The notes below the pieces were generated by a model that was not told the DNA's origin, made no database searches, and saw nothing but the letters and a program-made list of their open reading frames with translations. DNA of 60,075 nt from Candidatus Nitrosopelagicus sp. (GTDB taxonomy: Archaea > Thermoproteota > Nitrososphaeria > Nitrososphaerales > Nitrosopumilaceae). How positions within the stretch are numbered: position 1 is the stretch's first letter; each line of letters starts with the position of its first letter. Location of the stretch: NCBI GenBank assembly GCA_022450565.1, contig JAKUOP010000011.1, positions 1-60,075 of the forward strand, given 5' to 3'. Below, in pieces: positions 53,709 through 60,075 of this stretch. The translations under genes were made by a program, and so were the position numbers.

Positions 53709-54299
53709 TTAAACACCTATTGTTTTTATTACCTTATTTGCCGCCTCTTCAACCTTTCCCTCATTATTGAGAATGACCTTAATCGGTGAACCTGTAAGTA
53801 CAGAGCAGCTAGAGAGCATTGATTCTTGAATTGCAAGTTCGTTTTTAATACCACCTATTGAGATTTTATCCCTGTTTCTTGTCTTATCTTTCATTCGTCG
53901 ATCGAATATTTCAGAGGGATGTGCAGAGATTATTATAAAATGTGTAGGTTGGAGTATCTGTAGCACATGATTAGGCAAACCTGGATAAAATCCGGATTTT
54001 GAAGCTATGAAAGCGTGTGTGTCGACAAAGACAACATCATCTTTCAAATTTGATATTTCCTCTGCAGCCATTTTTTGCAGTTCCTTCTGTTTTTCAACAG
54101 GTAGTTTTCTTAGTTCATCTCTGTCATTCACACCAAGTTTTTTGGCCTGTTCGAACATTACAGTTCCATAGCTTTTTACACTTGCATGTTTACTCTCACC
54201 ATTTAGTTTATCGACAACTGTAGTGACAAGTGTAGTCTTCCCTACACCAGGAATTCCAACTATGACAACTCGTTTATTTTCTACCAAGCAAAGCACCAA
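53709..54299 (-). CDS. adkA: Adenylate kinase, archaeal type
   Basis: 196 aa. P-loop VIVGIPGVGKTTLVTTV at residue ~11, VFVDTHAFIASKSGFYPGLP near 92, and the Arg-rich lid-like segment DRRMKDKTRNRDKIS near 142. Archaeal AdkA forms trimers. It overlaps secY by 26 bases and lies one base from the DUF106 gene. Confidence 0.93.
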   Translation of the reverse strand: MVLCLVENKRVVIVGIPGVGKTTLVTTVVDKLNGESKHASVKSYGTVMFEQAKKLGVNDRDELRKLPVEKQKELQKMAAEEISNLKDDVVFVDTHAFIASKSGFYPGLPNHVLQILQPTHFIIISAHPSEIFDRRMKDKTRNRDKISIGGIKNELAIQESMLSSCSVLTGSPIKVILNNEGKVEEAANKVIKTIGV

Positions 54300-55704
54300 G
54301 ACGCGGCATTACGACCTCTACTTGTTCTTTCACTAGTTGGTTATAATAGTTAATCAAGATATCAACTGTCAGTAATACTCCAATACCAGTGCCAAATACA
54401 CCCAAAACATCAGAAACACCTGCGATCAGACCAAGAATCATTGAACCTAGTAGTGTTACAGATGGAATATACCGATTAAGTAGAGATTCAATTGGTTTGT
54501 TTGATCTTCTAAATCCTGGGACTTGAACATCAGCATCAAGTAGATTTTGTGCAGCTTTCTTTGATGATAGTCCACCTAATTCTACCCAAAGTTTTCCAAA
54601 TACGACTACTATGCCAATCATAAATAAAACATACAAAACTCCACGTGTTGGATCTAAGGCAAGTGCATCTAATCCTCTTGGTGGAGTGATATAGTAAATT
54701 AGTCCCCCAATTGGTGAAGACGGACTTGTCGGGTCAAACTGTCCCAGCACGTTAAGAAATTGATTAGCATTCCGCGGGTTAAACTGCGCCCAAAACATTT
54801 GTCCAAGGAAAACTGCATTTGCAGTTAGTGCAGATGCTAAAATTACTGGTATGTTTGATACATACATCATCTTAATTGGATATGTTGCAGCAAATCCACG
54901 ATATTTTGTTGAAACAATTGGAATCTCTACTTTCATTCCTTGTGTATAAACTAGAATCAAAAGTATGCCAGCCGTCAGGGCTAATCCAAATATACTCGGG
55001 AGTTGGTTTGATCTGAACAGCGATTCAGCAACATCCCCATATTGAACCATCTGACCAATATACGGGAAAATACCGATGCTTCCTCCATCACCTGCTGGAA
55101 GCGGGCTAAATATACTCCAAAGTATTTGCTGAGCTACACCTGCAGCAATAAATATACTAATTCCACTGCCCAAACCCCAACCTTTTTGGATTAATTCATC
55201 TAGGAACATAACTATAACAGACGCACCCATCAGTTGCCCAATCAGAATATACATTACAGTAGGCTCAGAAATGTTTGGACCATACACGGCAACACCGTAT
55301 ACAGCAGATTCTGCAACAATTACAACATATGTCACGAGCTTGGTTGCTGTTTGAAATACTCCTCTTTCAGCTGGATTCTTAAAATCAAATTTTAGAATGT
55401 CTGAACCACGTAACAATTGCATAAGTAATCCACCAGTTACAATAGGTCCAATGCCAAGTTCAACAAGGGAGCCTTGTTGTGATGCAAAGATTACTCTTGC
55501 AAATGCCAGAAAGTCAAATTCTGGTGCAGTGGCACCAAAAAGTGGAGTTTGGCCCATTACCAGATAAATAACTAATGCCCCACATGTCCAAGTAAGTTTT
55601 GTTTGTAACGAAAGTTTTTTCTTTGGTTTTGGAACTTGTGGAACGTAAGGTTCAGCCTTAGCTACAATTTTTCGTATAGTTTCAGTTAATGTTCCTTCAG
55701 CCAT
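54274..55704 (-). CDS. secY: Protein translocase subunit SecY
   Basis: 476 aa, ten membrane segments. TWTCGALVIYLVMGQTPLFG near residue 34 is TM1, RGSDILKFDFKNPAERGVFQ near 100 and EIPIVSTKYRGFAATYPIK near 262 are typical archaeal SecY loops. Forms the translocon with SecE and SecG-beta. It overlaps L15 upstream and adk downstream by short stretches. Confidence 0.96.
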   Translation of the reverse strand: MAEGTLTETIRKIVAKAEPYVPQVPKPKKKLSLQTKLTWTCGALVIYLVMGQTPLFGATAPEFDFLAFARVIFASQQGSLVELGIGPIVTGGLLMQLLRGSDILKFDFKNPAERGVFQTATKLVTYVVIVAESAVYGVAVYGPNISEPTVMYILIGQLMGASVIVMFLDELIQKGWGLGSGISIFIAAGVAQQILWSIFSPLPAGDGGSIGIFPYIGQMVQYGDVAESLFRSNQLPSIFGLALTAGILLILVYTQGMKVEIPIVSTKYRGFAATYPIKMMYVSNIPVILASALTANAVFLGQMFWAQFNPRNANQFLNVLGQFDPTSPSSPIGGLIYYITPPRGLDALALDPTRGVLYVLFMIGIVVVFGKLWVELGGLSSKKAAQNLLDADVQVPGFRRSNKPIESLLNRYIPSVTLLGSMILGLIAGVSDVLGVFGTGIGVLLTVDILINYYNQLVKEQVEVVMPRLGALLGRK

Positions 55705-56197
55705 TGTTGTTTTCTACGTCTTCATTTTTTGCTTCTTCGGCAGGTACTTCAGTATTTTTGTCAGTTTTTTGAACAGGTAGTGTTACTTCCCCACCAGATT
55801 TTTTGATTTTCTCCTGAGCTGCTTCACTAGCCCGTTTGACTATAACAGTATAAGCATTATTTACTTCTCCACCGCCTAGAAGCTTGTCAATTTCTAAGCT
55901 TGTAAGATCTAAAACATTTTTTGAGTTCTCAGATTTGCCTGATTTGGAAAACAAATCATCTAGATCACGTACGTTTATCCATTTTTTTGTGATTATTGAA
56001 ACTGATAGAGGACGGTGTGTAGATTCATGACCAAAATGATCTTGATCCTCTTTAATTACAGTACTTGCTAAATGTTTAAGATGACCAGAACGTCCAAGAC
56101 CTCCTTTGTGTCCAAATGATCTATGCTGACCAACTTGACCCCATCCCATATGTCTTCCACCTCTAAGTTTTCTTGTTTTTCTTAATCTTGTTGCCAT
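55697..56197 (-). CDS. rpl15: Ribosomal protein L15 (uL15)
   Basis: 166 aa. RKTRKLRGGRHMGWGQVGQH at the start and GHKGGLGRSG are diagnostic. The C-terminal ~30 residues are an acidic/Asn-rich extension (KNTEVPAEEAKNEDVENNNG) beyond the usual ~145 aa. It follows L30 in the spc order and overlaps secY by eight bases. Confidence 0.94.
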   Translation of the reverse strand: MATRLRKTRKLRGGRHMGWGQVGQHRSFGHKGGLGRSGHLKHLASTVIKEDQDHFGHESTHRPLSVSIITKKWINVRDLDDLFSKSGKSENSKNVLDLTSLEIDKLLGGGEVNNAYTVIVKRASEAAQEKIKKSGGEVTLPVQKTDKNTEVPAEEAKNEDVENNNG

Positions 56198-56198
56198 T

Positions 56199-56666
56199 TT
56201 ACATCATCCTTTTTACAATTACGGAAAGTTCCTTGTTATGCCCCAAAACACCTTTTTGCCCATACAATTTTTTTGTACTTCGTTTGAATCCATGTCTAGG
56301 TGGATCCATTGCAAACCAAGGTTTTAGTGGTTTTAATTTTGATAATGAGGTTTTACCTTCTGCTAACGATGTTGCGAGTTCATCAATTGATGTAAATCCA
56401 ATTGAGGTAATATCCTCATTTGTGACTTTTTTATAGCCAGATTTTCTGGCTTTTTTGTCTAATAGTTCCTTTACAGTCTCTGTATCAATTTCCTGCCAAG
56501 ATATGTAATGCTGCACTTTACGTAGCATTCCAATGGTATTTTCTTTTTCAGGAATAATAGTTGCTCGATATTTTTTTTCTAATTTCAATAGTGTCATAGT
56601 TGTCTCTGCCCAATATGGTACATCAGCTTGTCCACTTATTCTTAAAACCAAAAATGCTTTTGCCAT
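56199..56666 (-). CDS. rpl30: Ribosomal protein L30 (uL30)
   Basis: About 155 aa, archaeal long form. KAFLVLRISGQADVPYWAET at the start, ENTIGMLRKVQHYISW near 40 and PPRHGFKRSTKKLYGQKGVL near 125. ATG 56666 is chosen. A TTG three codons upstream (56675) overlaps the S5 stop as TTGA and is an alternative, matching other TTGA junctions in this window. Confidence 0.93.
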   Translation of the reverse strand: MAKAFLVLRISGQADVPYWAETTMTLLKLEKKYRATIIPEKENTIGMLRKVQHYISWQEIDTETVKELLDKKARKSGYKKVTNEDITSIGFTSIDELATSLAEGKTSLSKLKPLKPWFAMDPPRHGFKRSTKKLYGQKGVLGHNKELSVIVKRMM

Positions 56667-56671
56667 ACCAA

Positions 56672-57391
56672 TCAACCCTGACTGAATGTTTGCCTAAGGC
56701 ATTCCAATAGTGCTTTTGATGTTGAATTCATTGTTCCAGTAGAACCTTTAGTAAAAGTCCATGCATCCTTTATTCCTGCAAGTCGCAATAAGTTTCTGAT
56801 TTTTCCTCCAGCCACAATACCTAATCCTCTAGGACCTGGTAATAGTTCAATACTTACACTACCACCTTTACCACGGACTTTGTAAGGAACAGAATGTTTT
56901 TGATCACATCTACATTCCCAACTTCCGCATCCAAGCTTCACTGGGCTGACATTTAGAAATGCAGCGTTGTTTGCTTTTTCAATTGCAATTCTCATTTGTT
57001 TTGATTTACCTAAACCAATTCCTAACCAACCGTTTTCATTTCCTGCAGCTACAAGTGCTTTGAACCGTGTTGATTGACCATTGGGTGTCATTTTTTGAAT
57101 TAAACCTACATCAATAACTTCAGTTTTTAGATCAGGCAATAGTTTTTTAATAATTCCTGCTTCTTGAATTCTAAAACCTTTTTCATAAATTTCTTCCATG
57201 GCAGTTATTTCTCCAGAAGATACTTTTTTTCCTAGTATAGTTTTTGGAATCCATTCAGGTTCTACATGTTCTTTCCTAGGACGTCGTGGTCTATCACCTT
57301 GTCTACCGCCTCTACCAGGTGGTCCGCCTCTACCAGGTGGTCCGCCTCTACCAGGTGGTCCGCCTCTATTTTGTTGTGTAGTTTGACTCAT
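56672..57391 (-). CDS. rps5: Ribosomal protein S5 (uS5) with N-terminal RGG repeats
   Basis: 239 aa. Residues ~9-30 are RGGPPG repeats, followed by a basic linker and the S5 domains: double-stranded-RNA-like KTEVIDVGLIQKMTPNGQST region and VRGKGGSVSIELLPGPRGLG near 175. S5 lies at the mRNA entry channel. RGG repeats are RNA-binding elements rarely found on S5; the repeats look recently expanded. Confidence 0.94.
   Translation of the reverse strand: MSQTTQQNRGGPPGRGGPPGRGGPPGRGGRQGDRPRRPRKEHVEPEWIPKTILGKKVSSGEITAMEEIYEKGFRIQEAGIIKKLLPDLKTEVIDVGLIQKMTPNGQSTRFKALVAAGNENGWLGIGLGKSKQMRIAIEKANNAAFLNVSPVKLGCGSWECRCDQKHSVPYKVRGKGGSVSIELLPGPRGLGIVAGGKIRNLLRLAGIKDAWTFTKGSTGTMNSTSKALLECLRQTFSQG
57315..57368 (-). 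repeat. Three perfect 18-base repeats encoding RGGPPG
   Basis: The plus-strand unit CCAGGTGGTCCGCCTCTA occurs three times exactly, with a half unit before it. On the minus strand it encodes RGGPPG in the S5 N-terminus. The GC content is far above the surroundings. Confidence 0.95.
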
Positions 57392-57876
57392 GTTGTTTTT
57401 CCTTCTGAATCTATTTGTGTTTTAAAACTTGATATGTCATTTTTAATTTTTAGATGTTCACCGTTAATTCTACTCTCAGATGGGAATGTTTCAGAATCAG
57501 CAGGTACGTCTAAACCAGCATCGATTACACCTTTGAGTGCAGCTGCCATTCTTTGCGTATATTTTTTAGTACCAGTATAAAGAATTGCATTTTTTGTACC
57601 TTTGGAAACTGCTCTTTTGCCTGCAAGATAACCAGTAAGATATGATGCTGATATGCTTTTTCTAGAACCCTTCCAGCCAATTTTAATTAGAAATCGAGAA
57701 TGTGCAGAAACCAATACCTTATCGCCAGAAATAATAGGTTTTAGGATTTGGACTTGGGTATTCTCATTAGTAACATTTACCGAGATAAAATCACGTTTTC
57801 CCATCAACATTGCCTTTCTTTTACGATAGTTAGTTTTCTCAGTACGGATTCTATGTAAGATTTTTGTATATGCCAT
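57388..57876 (-). CDS. rpl18: Ribosomal protein L18 (uL18)
   Basis: 162 aa, 5S rRNA-binding protein. RRKAMLMG-like RKRKAMLMGKRDFISVNVTN near the start, SYLTGYLAGKRAVSKGTKNA near 88 and IDAGLDVPADSETFPSESR near 117. It is the first gene of this segment of the spc cluster; the usual upstream L19e and L32e are replaced by argF. It overlaps S5 by four bases. Confidence 0.94.
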   Translation of the reverse strand: MAYTKILHRIRTEKTNYRKRKAMLMGKRDFISVNVTNENTQVQILKPIISGDKVLVSAHSRFLIKIGWKGSRKSISASYLTGYLAGKRAVSKGTKNAILYTGTKKYTQRMAAALKGVIDAGLDVPADSETFPSESRINGEHLKIKNDISSFKTQIDSEGKTT

Positions 57877-57897
57877 TATATGGAAAAACTTGGAATT

Positions 57898-57910
57898 CCT
57901 ATTATAAACC
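57898..57910 (-). promoter_or_regulatory. TATA-like box of the L18-S5-L30-L15-secY operon
   Basis: The minus strand reads GGTTTATAATAGG, centred about 27 bases before the L18 ATG and squeezed between the argF stop and L18. This implies that the ribosomal segment has its own leaderless promoter. Confidence 0.6.
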
Positions 57911-58831
57911 TTAGACGTTTAGTAAGGAAACTAATAGTGCTTTTTGGACATGGAGCCTATTTTCAGCTTCGTCCCATACAACAGATTGTGGACCATCAAT
58001 TACTACACTGCTAACCTCTTGATCCCTTTTTGCAGGAAGGCAGTGAAGAAATATTGCATCTTTCTTTGCTTGCTCCATCAAATTTGGTGTAACTGTGAAT
58101 TTTGGAAGAAATTTCTCAAGTCTATTTTTATCTGTATTGTGAATTGAAACGAATGTATCCGTCATCACAACATCTGCATTTTCAACTGCTTTAATCGGGT
58201 CATTTGTAATTTCAATATCTGTATGTAGTTTAGCTGTTGAGACAGCAACACTACTTGGTTCAAAACCATCAGGAGTTGCAACTGAAATCTGCGTCTTTAA
58301 TTTTGAACAACCAAGTATCAATGAATTGCATACATTGTTACCATCACCAATCCAGGCAATTTTTATTTTTTTTAGATTCTTCTTATGTTCTTTAATAGTC
58401 ATAAAATCGGCAAGAATCTGACAAGGATGATACAAGTCTGATAACCCATTTATCACTGGTATACTGGAATGTTCGGAAAATTCTTCTAAAGTATCATGAT
58501 CATATACACGTGCCATTATCACATCAACATATCTTGATAATGTCTTTGCAGTATCAGAAATTGTCTCACCGCGTGCCATCTGAAGATTATCTGCAGACAG
58601 AGTTATGGCGTGTCCACCAAGCTGTAACATTCCAACTTCAAAACTAACACGTGTGCGTGTAGAGGGTTTTTCAAAAATCATTGCAAGTGTTTTGTTCTGT
58701 AGAATGGGTTTTTCATGTCCCTTCTTTTGTTGTTTTTTAAATTCAAGACCAAGTTCCAACAAATGTTCAATTTCTTTAGAATCCAGTTCGTCCAATGTTA
58801 AGATATTCTTATTTTTAATTTTCAAATTCAT
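57911..58831 (-). CDS. argF: Ornithine carbamoyltransferase
   Basis: 306 aa. Carbamoyl-phosphate motif FEKPSTRTRVSFEVG near residue 53, HPCQ near 136, and ornithine-binding HCLP near 265 (FLHCLPAKRDQEVS). Makes citrulline for arginine synthesis. It lies between ftsY and the ribosomal cluster in the same direction. Confidence 0.95.
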   Translation of the reverse strand: MNLKIKNKNILTLDELDSKEIEHLLELGLEFKKQQKKGHEKPILQNKTLAMIFEKPSTRTRVSFEVGMLQLGGHAITLSADNLQMARGETISDTAKTLSRYVDVIMARVYDHDTLEEFSEHSSIPVINGLSDLYHPCQILADFMTIKEHKKNLKKIKIAWIGDGNNVCNSLILGCSKLKTQISVATPDGFEPSSVAVSTAKLHTDIEITNDPIKAVENADVVMTDTFVSIHNTDKNRLEKFLPKFTVTPNLMEQAKKDAIFLHCLPAKRDQEVSSVVIDGPQSVVWDEAENRLHVQKALLVSLLNV

Positions 58832-58872
58832 AAAAGATAGACTAGTAATTGTCTCTTATAGTTTTGGAAATA

Positions 58873-60006
58873 TTATGGATTTGGTCTTCCATCAGAAATC
58901 CATTTTTTTATTTTCTTGGCTAATTCGTTTGCCTGTTTGTCATTTTCAGGAGGAGGAACATCAAACAAATCTGCATATTCGTTGATATCATCTGTATCTA
59001 TACCATCAAAAGGATCACTTTCATCTGGTGCTGGTGTTGGTTCTGGTTCTGGTGTTGGTTCTGATAATGAAATCGTAGAATCTAATTCTAATTCATTCTC
59101 ATTTTCTTCAAAAACATTTTCTAAAAATGTATTTTTGTTAAATGAAATAATATCATCATATTCTTGACCAGTACCGACATAGATAACGGGTGTAGAAGTC
59201 ACTTTTACTATTGATAATGCAGCACCGCCACGTGCATCTGCATCACTTTTAGTTAAAATTGAACCATTAAGTGTTACATGATTATGAAACTCTCTTGCCT
59301 GATTTACAGTATCATTACCAGCAAGTGAATCACCAACAAAAATTTTGAAGTCTGGCTGAACAACTTTGGTAATTTTTTCTATTTGCTCCATCAAATTTGC
59401 ACTGGTTTGCATTCTACCAGCCGTATCAACTAAAACACAATCAATTTTGTGTGATTTAGCATATAATACCGCATCTTTAGCTACTGCCGCAGGATCAGAG
59501 CCATAATTCTGAGCAATAATTTTAAGATTTAATCTGTTTGCGTGTTCACGAAGTTGCTCAATTGCTCCAGCACGATATGTATCAGCAGCTGCAATTACAA
59601 CAGAAAATTTTGAATTTTTTAACATGTTTGCTATCTTGGCAAGAGTAGTGGTTTTTCCTGTTCCATTAATACCCACAAATACAATAATGTAAGGTTCCCC
59701 AGATTCCTTCTTGCCTTTAATATTTGAAATAAGATCAATACTTCCAGCTGAATCAAATGTTTCATGAATATACTGAATCAAACTTTTTTTGATAAAACTT
59801 TCAATTGTCTTCTTCTCAACTTTGGTCCCTACTAATTTTTCTTTCAGTGAATCCTTAATAGAATCAATAACCTCTGTTGCAACATCAGATTCTAAAAGAT
59901 TAATCTCAAGTTGAAATAAAATATCCTCAATATCTTTTTCTTTAAGCTCTTTTTCACTGAATCCTTTTGATACGTCAGAAAATGCTTTTTTTAGATTATC
60001 AAACAT
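58873..60006 (-). CDS. ftsY: Signal recognition particle receptor FtsY with acidic C-terminal tail
   Basis: 377 aa SRP receptor GTPase. N domain residues 1-~85; G domain with GINGTGKTT (112-120), DTYRAGA (142-148), DTAGR (194-198), TKSD (252-255) and VGTGQEYDD (277-285). Canonical FtsY ends soon after this, here near residue 300. A ~77-residue extension follows, rich in Glu/Asp/Pro (EPTPEPEPTPAPDESDPF) and ending in a helix KQANELAKKIKKWISDGRPN. There is no N-terminal acidic A domain as in E. coli. Confidence 0.94.
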   Translation of the reverse strand: MFDNLKKAFSDVSKGFSEKELKEKDIEDILFQLEINLLESDVATEVIDSIKDSLKEKLVGTKVEKKTIESFIKKSLIQYIHETFDSAGSIDLISNIKGKKESGEPYIIVFVGINGTGKTTTLAKIANMLKNSKFSVVIAAADTYRAGAIEQLREHANRLNLKIIAQNYGSDPAAVAKDAVLYAKSHKIDCVLVDTAGRMQTSANLMEQIEKITKVVQPDFKIFVGDSLAGNDTVNQAREFHNHVTLNGSILTKSDADARGGAALSIVKVTSTPVIYVGTGQEYDDIISFNKNTFLENVFEENENELELDSTISLSEPTPEPEPTPAPDESDPFDGIDTDDINEYADLFDVPPPENDKQANELAKKIKKWISDGRPNP

Positions 60007-60009
60007 GGT

Positions 60010-60075
60010 TTATTTTTGGGCTTGTTGTGATTTCTGAATAAAACTTTGCATTTGTTGTTTTCCTATCTCTAAATT
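60010..60075 (-). CDS. Partial CDS, probable prefoldin alpha C-terminus
   Basis: Twenty-one codons end at the TAA at 60010, just before the ftsY ATG; the start lies beyond the window. The visible end is helical and Gln-rich (GKQQMQSFIQKSQQAQK), as in prefoldin alpha. Prefoldin alpha next to ftsY is a common archaeal arrangement. The call rests on that context and composition. Confidence 0.5.
   Translation of the reverse strand, partial: NLEIGKQQMQSFIQKSQQAQK

Overview
The window looks like chromosomal DNA of a Nitrosopumilus-type archaeon (Thaumarchaeota/Nitrososphaerota). It is AT-rich, tightly packed and gene-dense. It carries archaeal information genes: exosome Rrp4/Rrp41/Rrp42 with SBDS, Rpo3/RpoD, Cbf5, Nob1, prefoldin, EndA, SecY with a DUF106 partner, and FtsY. 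Many genes have a TATA-like box about 26 bases before the start codon, as expected for leaderless transcripts, and GTG/TTG starts are common. A Sulfolobus-type ferredoxin domain and secreted proteins with repeated NNAGWWYDG domains also fit. No ammonia oxidation gene is in the window, so the assignment rests on gene content and style.

Layout. 1-3.2 kb: the C-terminal part of a Lys-rich coiled-coil protein, a small unknown, a PAP2 phosphatase and phosphoglycerate kinase. 3.2-8.1 kb: a minus-strand sufB-sufD-sufS-sufU operon ending in a zinc-ribbon gene, with no sufC. 8.1-11.9 kb: hemL-hemC-cobA-hemD, giving uroporphyrinogen III and precorrin-2 from glutamate-1-semialdehyde. 11.9-17.5 kb: a 1241-residue secreted NHL/HYR/RTX-like protein and a DrrAB-type ABC exporter. 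17.6-30.1 kb: the accessory-looking part, with three tiny genes, several unknowns, tRNA-Glu and tRNA-Gly, EndA, L10e, a CPA2 antiporter, a probable C/D box sRNA, a long coiled-coil protein and a processive glycosyltransferase. 30.1-33.2 kb: a ferredoxin fusion, NAD kinase, Nob1 and an XPF-type nuclease. 33.2-39.0 kb: prefoldin beta, Pcc1, L37Ae and exosome/SBDS, divergent from rpoD-L18e-L13-S9. 39.0-42.8 kb: two complete isopropylmalate/homoaconitate-type dehydratase pairs. 42.8-51.5 kb: CofE, unknowns, a two-subunit 2-oxoacid:ferredoxin oxidoreductase led by a Cys-rich microprotein, a 2-hydroxyacid dehydrogenase, an LhgO-like oxidase and an intron-containing tRNA-Ser. 51.5-57.9 kb: the distal spc-type cluster L18-S5-L30-L15-secY-adk-DUF106-cmk-cbf5. 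57.9-60.1 kb: ArgF, FtsY and the tail of a probable prefoldin alpha gene.

There is no stretch over 300 bases without a gene. The longest intergenic region, 26529-26721, holds the sRNA candidate and a GC-containing palindrome. I saw no insertion sequence, CRISPR array, integrase, rRNA or origin.

The most noteworthy signals are short genes that standard ORF cut-offs miss. They are a CxC-rich metallothionein-like protein (21202-21348), a single C2H2 finger behind a perfect palindromic operator candidate (26701-26829), a Cys-rich protein heading the oxidoreductase operon (48141-48275), and a 28-residue membrane peptide coupled by GTGA to an F420-type oxidoreductase-like gene (17601-17687). Unusual protein architectures are the Lys/Ala/Pro repeat tail, RGG repeats on ribosomal protein S5, an acidic C-terminal tail on FtsY, a lone degenerate PLD-like domain next to tRNA-Glu, and EndA without His at its usual place.
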